A stretch of 31,978 bases of DNA from Bacillota bacterium (GTDB lineage: Bacteria; Bacillota; Clostridia; Lachnospirales; Lachnospiraceae): positions 1 to 31,978 of the forward strand of contig JAGFXQ010000015.1 of the NCBI GenBank assembly GCA_017861355.1, given 5' to 3'. The notes under the pieces were generated by a model. The model did not search any database. It was not told the origin of the DNA and saw nothing but the letters and a program-made list of their open reading frames with translations. Of the stretch, positions 7,201 to 15,600 are shown one piece after another. Position numbers and translations under genes: made by a program. The first letter of the stretch is position 1. Each line of letters starts with the position of its first letter.

Positions 7201-7693
7201 TTCGCATATTACACCGGATGAGTTAAGCTCTTTTACACTAGACACCATGACTATGGAAGAAAAAGAAAAATTTCTGGAACATATTTGCTCCTGTAATCAT
7301 TGTTCTGATCAACTGGCAGCCTTTATGGCAGAGGACCTCATTCCTGCACCAAGGGATATGAAAGAAAATATTATGAAAGCGACCAGACGACCCGAGATAC
7401 AGATAGCAATAAAATCAAGAGAAGTATCAAAACGAATTCAGCTTCTGCTCTATAGTCTGAAGGTTGGAACTGCGGCTGTTGCAGCTATCGCACTGCTGCT
7501 GCTGAGTATGAATTTCCAGAATACCATCTCGGATAACGAGAGCTTCACAAAGATAAATATAGCAAAAGAAGATAATGTTCCACTAACGGATACTATCCGG
7601 GATAATATGAACAGCATCAGTAAGAATATATTGGACTTCTCCAATAATATCATTAATATGGAGGTAACTGAAAATGATCCGAAAGAAAAGTAA
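7190..7693 (+). CDS. Membrane-bound anti-sigma factor with zinc-finger motif
   Basis: This 167-residue protein has the layout of ZAS-type anti-sigma factors. A short cytoplasmic helical domain carries His31-X3-Cys35-X2-Cys38 (EHICSCNHCSDQ), then a linker, one membrane span (about 88-108, TAAVAAIALLLLSM) and an extracytoplasmic tail of about 60 residues. It would hold the upstream sigma factor at the membrane and release it on an envelope signal. GGAAGGGGG lies upstream of the start, inside the sigma gene, and the 11-nt overlap suggests coupled translation. The extracytoplasmic tail resembles no sensor domain I know. Confidence 0.85.
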   Translation: MNNNSHITPDELSSFTLDTMTMEEKEKFLEHICSCNHCSDQLAAFMAEDLIPAPRDMKENIMKATRRPEIQIAIKSREVSKRIQLLLYSLKVGTAAVAAIALLLLSMNFQNTISDNESFTKINIAKEDNVPLTDTIRDNMNSISKNILDFSNNIINMEVTENDPKEK

Positions 7694-8234
7694 TTTTTTA
7701 ACCTTTTGTTTTTCCTTGCTGCCGGGTGCCGGCCAGATGTATATGGGCTTTATGAAACGAGGCAGCAGCTTAATGGCCTATTTCTTCTTGACCATATTCC
7801 TATCCAGCTGGCTTGGGCTGGGACCGTTAATGTTCCTGATGCCCATCATCTGGTTTTATGCATTCTTTGATACCCATAACCTTCGTTCAACCCCGGACGA
7901 TGAGTTCTATGCTTTAGAGGATGAATTTATTCTTATCCCCGAATTTGCCAGAGAGAAAGCACAGCTAATCCAAACCAAATACCGCAATGTCTTTGCAATT
8001 GCATTGATCGTGATTGGTATCAGCATCTTGTGGAATAATTTTATCGAGATAATTGATGAAGTTGTACCCGGCTTGGTATATACCGTACTTTACCGCTTCG
8101 GCCGCTTAGTACCCCAGCTTTTTGTAGCCTGTGCCATCATCGCTTTCGGCATCTATCTGATCCGTGGCAAGAAGAAGGATCTGGATTCAACCGAGCGTGA
8201 TAATTTTCTTGAGGACAAAGGAGGAAAGGCTTAA
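7674..8234 (+). CDS. Multi-pass membrane protein of the ECF operon
   Basis: This 186-residue protein starts inside the end of the anti-sigma gene (20-nt overlap) at an ATG with GGAGG 9 nt upstream. The N-terminal 65 residues contain two or three hydrophobic segments with a glycine-rich turn (LLPGAGQMYMGFMKRG) like TM2-domain proteins. A charged middle loop (about 70-105) follows, then two more spans (about 107-122 and 140-165) and a charged tail. The role is unknown. The overlapping layout argues that it works with, or responds through, the sigma/anti-sigma pair, perhaps in envelope homeostasis. Confidence 0.8.
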   Translation: MIRKKSNFLTFCFSLLPGAGQMYMGFMKRGSSLMAYFFLTIFLSSWLGLGPLMFLMPIIWFYAFFDTHNLRSTPDDEFYALEDEFILIPEFAREKAQLIQTKYRNVFAIALIVIGISILWNNFIEIIDEVVPGLVYTVLYRFGRLVPQLFVACAIIAFGIYLIRGKKKDLDSTERDNFLEDKGGKA

Positions 8235-8539
8235 TGACGAAAACACATAGAGTCGGAACCATTACTCTGGGCGGTATGCTGATTGTCTTCGGAATTATGT
8301 TCCTACTTCGAATATTTAATCTAGGTATCACCTACGAACTCATCTTCAAGCTCTGGCCGACGATATTTATCTTCTTAGGCGGTGAGATTTTGATCGCCAA
8401 CTTCCGCCAGCAGGAGGAGAAATTAGTCTACGACAAGACCGCTTTAGGCTTGATGATTGTTCTTTCCTTCTTCGCCATGGGTATGGCAGTGGTAGACTTC
8501 TGTATGAATACTGCTTACAATCACATAACAATATATTAG
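8234..8539 (+). CDS. LiaF/LiaI-type transmembrane domain protein
   Basis: This 101-residue protein begins in a TAATG overlap with the previous stop. It has three hydrophobic segments: GTITLGGMLIVFGIMFLLRI, then LIFKLWPTIFIFLGGEILIA, then GLMIVLSFFAMGMAVVDF. The pattern GxxxLGxxLIxxGxxFLL...LWPxIxIxxGxEIL is that of the transmembrane region of LiaF-like/DUF5668 proteins, often encoded with cell-envelope stress regulators. It is the last gene before the terminator at 8573-8607. Its position suggests an accessory envelope-stress role; no catalytic residues are present. Confidence 0.8.
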   Translation: MTKTHRVGTITLGGMLIVFGIMFLLRIFNLGITYELIFKLWPTIFIFLGGEILIANFRQQEEKLVYDKTALGLMIVLSFFAMGMAVVDFCMNTAYNHITIY

Positions 8540-8572
8540 TCAGCTAATTACTCCCACATTTGTATAGAAAAG

Positions 8573-8607
8573 CAGCCCTCGGATCTCTTTCCGGTGGGCT
8601 GTTTTTT
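8573..8607 (+). terminator. Terminator of the ECF operon
   Basis: CAGCCC (8573-8578) pairs with GGGCTG (8596-8601), with an extra CGGA/TCCG pairing inside, followed directly by TTTTTT (8602-8607). It lies 34 bp after the last gene and separates the ECF operon from ku. Confidence 0.9.
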
Positions 8608-8618
8608 ATTATTCCAAA

Positions 8619-8648
8619 GAATTTTTGGGGCAGCATATCCACATACTA
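8619..8648 (+). promoter_or_regulatory. Candidate sigma-G (forespore) promoter of ku-ligD
   Basis: CATACTA at 8642-8648 equals the sigma-G -10 consensus, and GAATT at 8619-8623, 18 nt upstream, is one base from the GAATA -35 core. It lies between a strong terminator and the ku ribosome site. In Bacillus subtilis the homologous ku/ligD pair is expressed in the forespore under sigma-G, which makes the match plausible but not proven. Confidence 0.45.
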
Positions 8649-8677
8649 TCAAAAATATTGAGAGGTGGCGTGTGATT

Positions 8678-9484
8678 ATGGGTGTATCTCATAAAGGAGC
8701 GATATCCCTTGGACTTTTATATATTCCGGTGGGACTTTATACCACAACCAGAGATAATGATGTGAAATTCAATCAGTTATGCAAAGATACGAAAGAAAGA
8801 GTAAAATACAAAAAATATTGTCCCAGCTGCAACAAGGAGGTCCACTCCGAGGAGATAATTAAGGGCTATGAATATGAGAATGAGAAATATGTTATCATGA
8901 CAGAGGACGAGCTCGAGAAAATAAAGACCAAAAAAGATAAAACCATTCATATCATCCAATTTGTAAATCTGTCTGAAATCAACCAGATTTATTATGAACG
9001 CAATTATTATGCGATTCCGGATACCGGTGCCGAGAAGGCTTTTGAACTACTCCGGACCGCGATGCTAAACGAACAAAAGGTAGCTCTTGCCAAAACGGTC
9101 ATCGGAACAAAGGAGAATCTGATCGTATTATACCCAACTATAGATGGAATAATTGCAAAAACACTCTTCTATCAGGATGAGATTACTGTTGTTCCCAAGC
9201 AGATTGTATCTACGCAGCTAAGTGAGGCTGAAATAACGATGGCGAAAAGCCTGATTAATTCTATGACCGGTCCGTTTGATGCATCCCTATATAAGGATGA
9301 ATATCAGGAACGCCTTCGAGATGCTATCCTGCAGAAAATACATGGCGAGGATATTGTTGCAGTTGATAATAATGTTCCGAATAATGTCATCGATCTCATG
9401 GAAGCACTGCAGAAAACTCTTGCAATGGCTCAGAACGGGCAAAATAATCAAGCTTCGAAGCAGCAGCTGAGTGGTACCGCCTGA
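8678..9484 (+). CDS. ku: Ku protein (non-homologous end joining)
   Basis: This 268-residue bacterial Ku starts at the ATG at 8678 (GAGAGGTGG about 9 nt upstream). A longer in-frame reading from 8594 overlaps the preceding terminator and is rejected. Diagnostic segments are the N-terminus GAISLGLLYIPVGLYTTT, NQLCKDTKERVKYKKYCPSC, IIKGYEYENEKYVIMTEDEL and the beta-barrel core with YYAIPDTGAEKAFELLRTAM. The homodimeric ring threads onto double-strand breaks and recruits LigD. The C-terminal tail (about 240-268) is Asn/Gln-rich. The gene runs directly into ligD (TGATG overlap), so they form one operon. Ku looks intact although its partner ligase does not. Confidence 0.95.
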   Translation: MGVSHKGAISLGLLYIPVGLYTTTRDNDVKFNQLCKDTKERVKYKKYCPSCNKEVHSEEIIKGYEYENEKYVIMTEDELEKIKTKKDKTIHIIQFVNLSEINQIYYERNYYAIPDTGAEKAFELLRTAMLNEQKVALAKTVIGTKENLIVLYPTIDGIIAKTLFYQDEITVVPKQIVSTQLSEAEITMAKSLINSMTGPFDASLYKDEYQERLRDAILQKIHGEDIVAVDNNVPNNVIDLMEALQKTLAMAQNGQNNQASKQQLSGTA

Positions 9485-10303
9485 TGGATCTTTTTGAAGA
9501 GAAGAATATTAAGCCAATGTTGATCTCTGAGATGATGGCCCCCTTCAACGACCCGGATTGGATTTATGAGCTTAAGCTGGATGGAATTCGCTGTATTGCA
9601 TATCTTGATCAAGCCACTGAGCTTCGCAACAAACGCAATTGATTTCTTCGAGCTTCAGAAAAGGATCCTAACTACAAACAAATTCAAGCTTATGCTTTCC
9701 GGTGAGAACTATCCTGCTTGTTTTGTTGCTTATGACATCCTATATCGAAAGGATGCTTCTCTTCTGGATCTACCTCTTCTGGAACGAAAGCATCTTCTGT
9801 CTGAGACAATTAATGAAGATCCTCAATTAGCAATCAGTAGGTATATCCCGGAGAAAGGGATAGAATTGTTCGCCCTGGCAAAGCAACAGGAATTAGAAGG
9901 TGTCATCGCCAAGAAGAGTAACAGTCGATATTATCTGGATAAACGCACGAAGGAATGGATCAAATTTAAATTCCTGACAGATCAGGATTTTGTCGTTTGT
10001 GGCTATATTCTTAAGGAAAAGGGTGTCACCAGTGTTGTTCTAGGCCAGTATCGCGGTTCGGAATTAGTCTATCGAGGGCATGTTACCTTCGGTGTGAAAT
10101 ATGGTGATATTAAGAACCTGGAATCCCTGGATCATTCCCCCTTCCCAAACACTCCGCCCGGAAATGAGAATGCCAAATGGCTGAAACCAGAGTTGGTATG
10201 TGTTGTGCAATACATGCCCAATGACAAGGGAGCCTTGAGGCAGCCGGTATTTAAGGGCTTCCGTGACGATAAGCTTCCGAAGGATTGCCAGATTATCTCG
10301 TAG
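9484..10303 (+). pseudogene. ligD: ATP-dependent DNA ligase (LigD ligase domain), broken by internal deletion and frameshift
   Basis: The frame starts at the ATG at 9484, overlapping the ku stop. It encodes 52 residues including the catalytic-lysine motif YELKLDGIRC and the following ATELRNKRN, and then stops at 9640-9642. Homology resumes at once in another frame with DFFELQKR, SFVAYDILY-like PACFVAYDILYR, motif IV LEGVIAKK, motif V WIKFKF and a complete OB-fold ending at 10303. In the family about 40-50 residues lie between the RN and DFFE elements, including the DGE motif that binds adenylate. They are missing here. The gene therefore carries an out-of-frame deletion of probably 115-150 nt and should not yield an active ligase. 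The rest of the reading frame is clean, so the event looks recent, or it is an assembly error. Confidence 0.85.
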
Positions 10304-10389
10304 CATACTATTATCAGGATTTCTCGTATAATAATGAAAGCAAGTAAATATTCAAATCATTGTATTAAGAAAGATTATATAAGAAAAAA

Positions 10390-10447
10390 GAAAGATTATC
10401 ATGCTGCTCACTTTGTTTTCAAGTAAATGCACTATGATTAATCTTTC
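10390..10447. terminator. Possible bidirectional terminator between ligD and the SGNH gene
   Basis: GAAAGATTA (10390-10398) and TAATCTTTC (10439-10447) are perfect inverted repeats that extend with one bulge to CAT/ATG. The plus side is followed by ATTTTTC and the minus side by CTTTCTTTTTTC. The loop is long (about 40 nt), so terminator function is only likely. Confidence 0.45.
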
Positions 10448-10484
10448 ATTTTTCGAACCGTTTTATCCAACAGCTCAATCAATC

Positions 10485-11981
10485 TTATTTCGTATAACCG
10501 AAGGCCAGAATAGAGAATTCTTTCTTCTGACTGTCAGATGCCATCTTTATCTCGATCGTGTGGGAGACTGATTCCTCTGATTTAAATACCACCTTAGTCA
10601 TAGGATTATTCCAGGCACCACCGGAAAAGCTATTATACGTTTCCTTCTTCACGCCATCAACGAAGACATCCACCTTACCTGCAGCTGAACTACTGCTTAG
10701 CTTATATACGATAACCAGATTCTTGCAGTCAAGCTTGAGGATATAGCTCTCGTTGCCTGCATCTGCTGAATGCTTCCAGTTATTCGGAAATGTCTTCACT
10801 GTCGGGGCATATTTGAAAGTACCGAGCATGGTGTCGTTGGAGCTGAAACTTCCAGCATTGATCGCAACATTATTATCTGAAAGTTTCGAATCAATCATCT
10901 TGATACCGACGTAGGAATTACCTATCTTACCTTCTTCAGGAATCGTAATATCACTTCCTACAATATTCTCCGCAGCCACCGCATCAAAATAGTAATCGAT
11001 ACAATCTGCCATCAGCTGATGTCCGTCTGTCGTCGGGTGAAATTGATCCGAGAAGAACTCTGCATCGGTTAAAGCACCGCTTGCTAGCTCAGGTAGAACC
11101 GCATCCTTGATACTGATCATTGGCAGGTCATAATATTCACCGACCGGCTGAAGTCTTGACTGTAGGTTCCATTTCGACTTAAATACACTGAATAAGAGTA
11201 CCACCGCCGGCTGTTTCTCACTCTTCAAAGCATTCACAACTAAGCTTTCATAAGCGTCACCATTGGTTGTATCGTCTGCATCATTGACTGCGAATTCAAC
11301 GAAAAGAATATCCGGCTCAGCGCCACCAACCGTAACTACATCCCGCTCATAACGAACCATACCAAGGGAGGAAGGGGTTCCTGCCATACCGGCATTCACA
11401 AATTTTACATTAGATCCGTCACCTTTCCCAAAGGTCTTCTTGAAATATTCGTAGGATAAATATCCGTAGCTTTGGGTAGGTCTTAATGCGTTATAGCCTT
11501 CGGTAATGGAGCCACCGATATATGCAATAACGACATCCTCCCCCCTTTGCGCTTTTTCAATTGCTTTCTTCATACGATAGTTATTTCCGATACTAACTAA
11601 GGATTTCTCATATACATTCTTCCTAACCAATTCCGGGCGTACTGTAACTTCTACCGTTCCAACCACTGTTGTTTTACTCTTGTTGCTTTGTTTCACAGTA
11701 ACTATCGCCATTCCGGCCTTCCTACCAGTAACAGTCCCTGCCTTATCTACGCTTACCACCTTACTATCACTGCTCTTAAAGGTGTACGTTGCCTTCGATA
11801 TCTTATTATTGATCGTCAGCTTCGTAGTTGCTCCGACACGCAGAACCTCCTTCGTAGATTTTAAAATTGCGGTTCTTGCGGCTTTCGCTGTAAGTGTAAA
11901 CGAAAGACCATAAGTATTGACAACAAAACACACCAGCAACAATAAGCTCAAGACAATAATGAACCCTTTCCTTCTTCTCAT
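10485..11981 (-). CDS. Secreted SGNH/GDSL esterase with N-terminal Ig-like domain
   Basis: This 498-residue protein has a signal peptide (basic start, hydrophobic about 7-30, likely cut near AKA at 32-34). A bacterial Ig-like (Big_2) domain spans about 38-115 (LRVGATTKLTI, SSDSKVVSVDKAGTVTGRKA, GMAIVTV). The SGNH hydrolase domain spans about 120-335 with block I GGSIT (Ser158), the NAG motif (196-198), EFAVND (Asn233) and DQFH (Asp312, His315). The C-terminal 150 residues form a predicted beta-rich domain (NSYVGIKMID...FSILAFGYTK). The family deacylates carbohydrate esters such as acetylated xylan, so a polysaccharide or wall esterase is the best guess. The protein has no C-terminal anchor. 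It is a single gene, transcribed away from the repeat cluster. Confidence 0.88.
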   Translation of the reverse strand: MRRRKGFIIVLSLLLLVCFVVNTYGLSFTLTAKAARTAILKSTKEVLRVGATTKLTINNKISKATYTFKSSDSKVVSVDKAGTVTGRKAGMAIVTVKQSNKSKTTVVGTVEVTVRPELVRKNVYEKSLVSIGNNYRMKKAIEKAQRGEDVVIAYIGGSITEGYNALRPTQSYGYLSYEYFKKTFGKGDGSNVKFVNAGMAGTPSSLGMVRYERDVVTVGGAEPDILFVEFAVNDADDTTNGDAYESLVVNALKSEKQPAVVLLFSVFKSKWNLQSRLQPVGEYYDLPMISIKDAVLPELASGALTDAEFFSDQFHPTTDGHQLMADCIDYYFDAVAAENIVGSDITIPEEGKIGNSYVGIKMIDSKLSDNNVAINAGSFSSNDTMLGTFKYAPTVKTFPNNWKHSADAGNESYILKLDCKNLVIVYKLSSSSAAGKVDVFVDGVKKETYNSFSGGAWNNPMTKVVFKSEESVSHTIEIKMASDSQKKEFSILAFGYTK

Positions 11982-12210
11982 ATCCCAATATCTCCTTTGA
12001 AATCCGTATACCCAAGGGGTTTATCAAAGCATCTGTATACTCTCACTAAACCCCCGGGTACCAAGCCCCATATAACGATATAACATACTTTTGATTATAA
12101 AGGTCGTCTGAAGAATAGTCTAATAGCTATATCATGATAATTGCTATAACTCTATACCTATACCTTCCAAACAGATATGGTCGTAATTGAAAATGAAAGT
12201 ATGTAGGCAC

Positions 12211-12259
12211 ATATGACAAGGGTGTTGAAAGCCTACCACTTTCAACACCCTTGTCATAT
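12211..12259. repeat. Perfect 21-bp hairpin
   Basis: The arms 12211-12231 and 12239-12259 (beginning ATATGACAAGGGTGTTGAAA) are perfect inverted repeats around the 7-nt loop CCTACCA. No T run follows on either strand, so it is not a standard terminator. Its right arm runs straight into the first copy of the direct repeat at 12246-12343. Confidence 0.85.
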
Positions 12260-12343
12260 CACAATATGAAGAGAAGAATTAGCACGATATTAGACAGCGA
12301 TTTCTAATACTGCTATTTGATATAAGCTATATAAAATCAAGGT
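12246..12343. repeat. Direct repeat, copy 1 (about 98 bp)
   Basis: This stretch is recognisably the same sequence as 12388-12484. It shares CACCCTTG, the block ACAATATGAAGAGAAGAAT, AGCGA, TACTGCT, TAAGC and a final TCA.GGT, with scattered substitutions and small indels. It is noncoding in every frame inspected. Confidence 0.75.
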
Positions 12344-12387
12344 ACTTTCCGAATGAAATCTATAGCCAAACAATCATACTTACCTTG

Positions 12388-12484
12388 CACCCTTGCTATC
12401 CCACAATATGAAGAGAAGAATGAGTACAATATTCGATAGCGACATCAAATTACTGCTCTTGAACTAAGCATATTTAATTCAGGT
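12388..12484. repeat. Direct repeat, copy 2 (about 97 bp)
   Basis: This is the second copy of the repeat at 12246-12343, starting about 142 bp further on. It ends where the long palindrome at 12482 begins, so the repeat families abut. Confidence 0.75.
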
Positions 12485-12589
12485 GTTATAAGCACCGTAG
12501 GTGCTTTCGTAACAAAGATATTGCTATGCAAGTTCACTTGCAATAGCAATATCTTTGTTACGGAAGAGTGCGCAGCACCTTATAACACC
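12482..12589. repeat. 108-bp imperfect palindrome downstream of purL
   Basis: The outer arms GGTGTTATAAG (12482-12492) and CTTATAACACC (12579-12589) pair perfectly. The inner arms CGTAACAAAGATATTGCTAT (12509-12528) and their complement (to 12562) pair over about 25 bp with one bulged T and a TTCA loop. The segment between outer and inner arms does not pair fully; on the left it forms its own small hairpin, AAGCACC-GTA-GGTGCTT. No T run follows. Confidence 0.8.
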
Positions 12590-12688
12590 GTAGCATCTCA
12601 TACAAGTTCACTCGAAATAGTAATTTATTTGTTACGAAAGTGTACGCAGTACCTTATAACACCGTAGCATCTCATCGCAAGTTCACTA
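12529..12688. repeat. Tandem 74-75 bp repeats ending at the purL stop
   Basis: Units start with CAAGTTCACT at 12529, 12603 and 12678. The first two share CTTATAACACCGTAGCATCTCAT near their ends. The third is truncated: its GTTCACTA contains the purL stop codon complement (12686-12688). The first unit is also the right half of the palindrome at 12482-12589, so the array seems to have grown by duplicating a half-palindrome. Confidence 0.8.
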
Positions 12689-15600
12689 TTTAAAATACTC
12701 TACACCGGATTCAAAGATATATTGATTCTGATTACCGGTGATATTCACTGCTACAGAGGAACCACGGCGTTCTGAATGAGCCATCTTGCCGAGAATTCTT
12801 CCATCCGGGCTGGTAATACCTTCGATCGCACAATAAGAGCCGTTGGGATTGAAGTCCTCATCCATGGTAGGATTACCATCCAGATCAACATACTGAGTTG
12901 CAACCTGACCATTCTCGAATAACTTCTTAACCCATGCATCACTGGCAACAAAACGTCCCTCACCATGCGATGCCGGTATGGAATATACTCCGCCAAGCTC
13001 AGTCTTCATTAACCAGGGAGACTTATTGGTAATTACCTTGGTATAAACCGATTTTGAGATATGGCGACCGATATGGTTCATCGCTAAGGTAGGAGAATCC
13101 TCCTTCTGAGGAGTGATCTCCCCATATGGTACCAAGCCCAGCTTGATCAGTGCCTGGAATCCATTACAGATACCGAGTACCAAACCATCACGGTTATGAA
13201 TCAGTTCACCTACTGCATTCTTAATTCTCTCATTATTAAATGCTGTTGCAATAAATTTACCGGAGCCGTCGGGTTCATCCCCGGCGGAGAAGCCACCAGG
13301 GAACATCAGAATCTGTGCCCCCTTAATTCCCTCTGCAAAGGCCCCCACAGATTCAACAATGTTATCCGCTGACAAATTCTTAAATACAATCGTCTTTATC
13401 TCTGCTCCCGCATTTTCAAATGCTTTCAGTGAATCATACTCACAATTGGTTCCGGGGAATACAGGAATAAATACTTTTGGTTTCGCCACCTTATTCTTCG
13501 CTATATAGATCTTCTTCGCATCATAGAGCTTGGTTTCAAGCTTCTCTGCAGGTACCTGGGATCTGGTCGGATATACCTTCTCCAGTGTTCCCATCCAGGC
13601 AGTTAAGGCTTCCTCTATGGTAATGTTCATAGTTCCAAGACGAAACTCCATGGAATCATTTACTGTTCCAAAGAGGCGATATTCATCTGCAAGGAATCCA
13701 TCATCACTTAATCTATTTGCAACTTCAGCTGAAAGTTCAGCGATAATCTCACCGTAACCCGGAAGGAATAATTCTTCCATCGTAAGACTGTCATCGAGCT
13801 TAACACCTAGTTTATTACCAAAGGCCATCTTGCTTACCGCTTCTGCAATACCGCCGATACCGACTGCATAAGCCGAAGCCACCTTACTGGCTCTCATCAG
13901 TCCGGTCAATTTGCTATAGAGTGCGGTAACCTGAGCATAATCAGGAAGATCATATTGATCCTTATTAATAATGAATTTAACCAGCACATTCCCCGATTTC
14001 TTAAGTTCAGTGGTTACAATATCCGAGGTTGTTGCGATATCAACCGCAAAGGAAACCAGAGTCGGAGGAACATCGATATCATTAAAGCTTCCCGACATAC
14101 TATCCTTACCGCCGATCGAAGGAAGCCCCAGCTTAACCTGTGCATCAAAGGCACCAAGTAAAGCAACCATTGGCTCACCCCAACGCTTCGGATCATTCCC
14201 AAGCTTACGGAAGAACTCCTGGAAGGTAAAACGGATACCGGTATAATCACCACCTGCAGCTACAATCTTAGCTACTGAGGTCAATACTGCATATACAGAA
14301 CCGTGGAACGGAGACCAACTGGATAGATACGGGTCAAAGCCATAGCTCATCATGGATACCGTATCACAGCTTCCGTGAAGTACCGGCAGCTTTGCAGTCA
14401 TCGTCTGAATCGGAGACAGCTGATATTTACCACCATAAGGCATCGTCACTGTTCCTGCTCCAATTGAGCTATCAAACATCTCAACTAAGCCTTTCTTCGA
14501 GCATACATTCAGTGCAGACAGGTTCTTTAGCCATATCTCCTTCTTGTCACCCTTCAGGTCATTCAGACCTTTCTTCAAGTAGTTCTCGTCCTTCGCGGGA
14601 AGCGTCACATAAGCACTTGCCTCCTGATGTGCTCCATTCGTATCTAAAAATGCTCTGGAGATGTTCACGATCTCTCTGCCTCTCCAGTTCATGACCAGTC
14701 TGGGTGCCTCAGTTACTTTTGCTACGACAACAGCTTCCAGATTCTCTTCCTCTGCAAATTCCAGCATTCGGTCTACATCAACCGGGTCTACCACAATAGC
14801 CATTCGTTCCTGAGATTCGGATATTGCAAGCTCTGTGCCATCCAGTCCGGTATACTTCTTCGGAACCTGATCAAGATCAATGCGAAGTCCAGCTGCCAGC
14901 TCTCCGATTGCTACCGATACACCTCCGGCACCAAAATCATTACACTTCTTAATTAAACTGCTTACTTCTTCTCTTCGGAATAAGCGCTGAAGCTTACGTT
15001 CCGTCGGAGCATTACCCTTCTGAACCTCGGCACCACAGGTAGCGATCGATTCGGTTGTATGGCTCTTAGAAGAGCCTGTCGCACCACCACAGCCATCGCG
15101 TCCGGTTCTTCCACCCATCAGAATAATAATATCATCGGGGTCAGAATTCTCGCGGATGACATTCTTACGGGGTGCTGCTCCCATGACTGCACCGATCTCC
15201 AGTCTCTTTGCTACATAGTTCGGGTGATATATCTCATCCACCAATCCGGTTGCCAGACCGATCTGATTACCGTAGGAGCTGTATCCGGAGGCTGCACCGG
15301 TACATATCTTTCTCTGAGCCAGCTTCCCTTTCATCGTGTCTTTAATCGGAACCGTCGGATCTGCCGCACCGGTCACTCGCATTGCTTGATATACATAGCC
15401 TCTGCCCGAGAGAGGATCACGGATAGCACCACCCAGACAGGTGGCAGCACCACCGAAGGGCTCTATCTCGGTAGGATGGTTATGGGTCTCATTCTTAAAG
15501 AATACCAGCCATTCCTCTGTCTTGCCATCGATCAAAACTGGAACTATGATGGAACAAGCATTAATCTCATCAGATTCCTCCATGTCGGATAGCTTCCCGT

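Noticed and set aside
8594..8677. Longer Ku start at 8594
   Set aside because: It begins inside the terminator stem of the preceding operon; the start at 8678 has the ribosome site and the family N-terminus.
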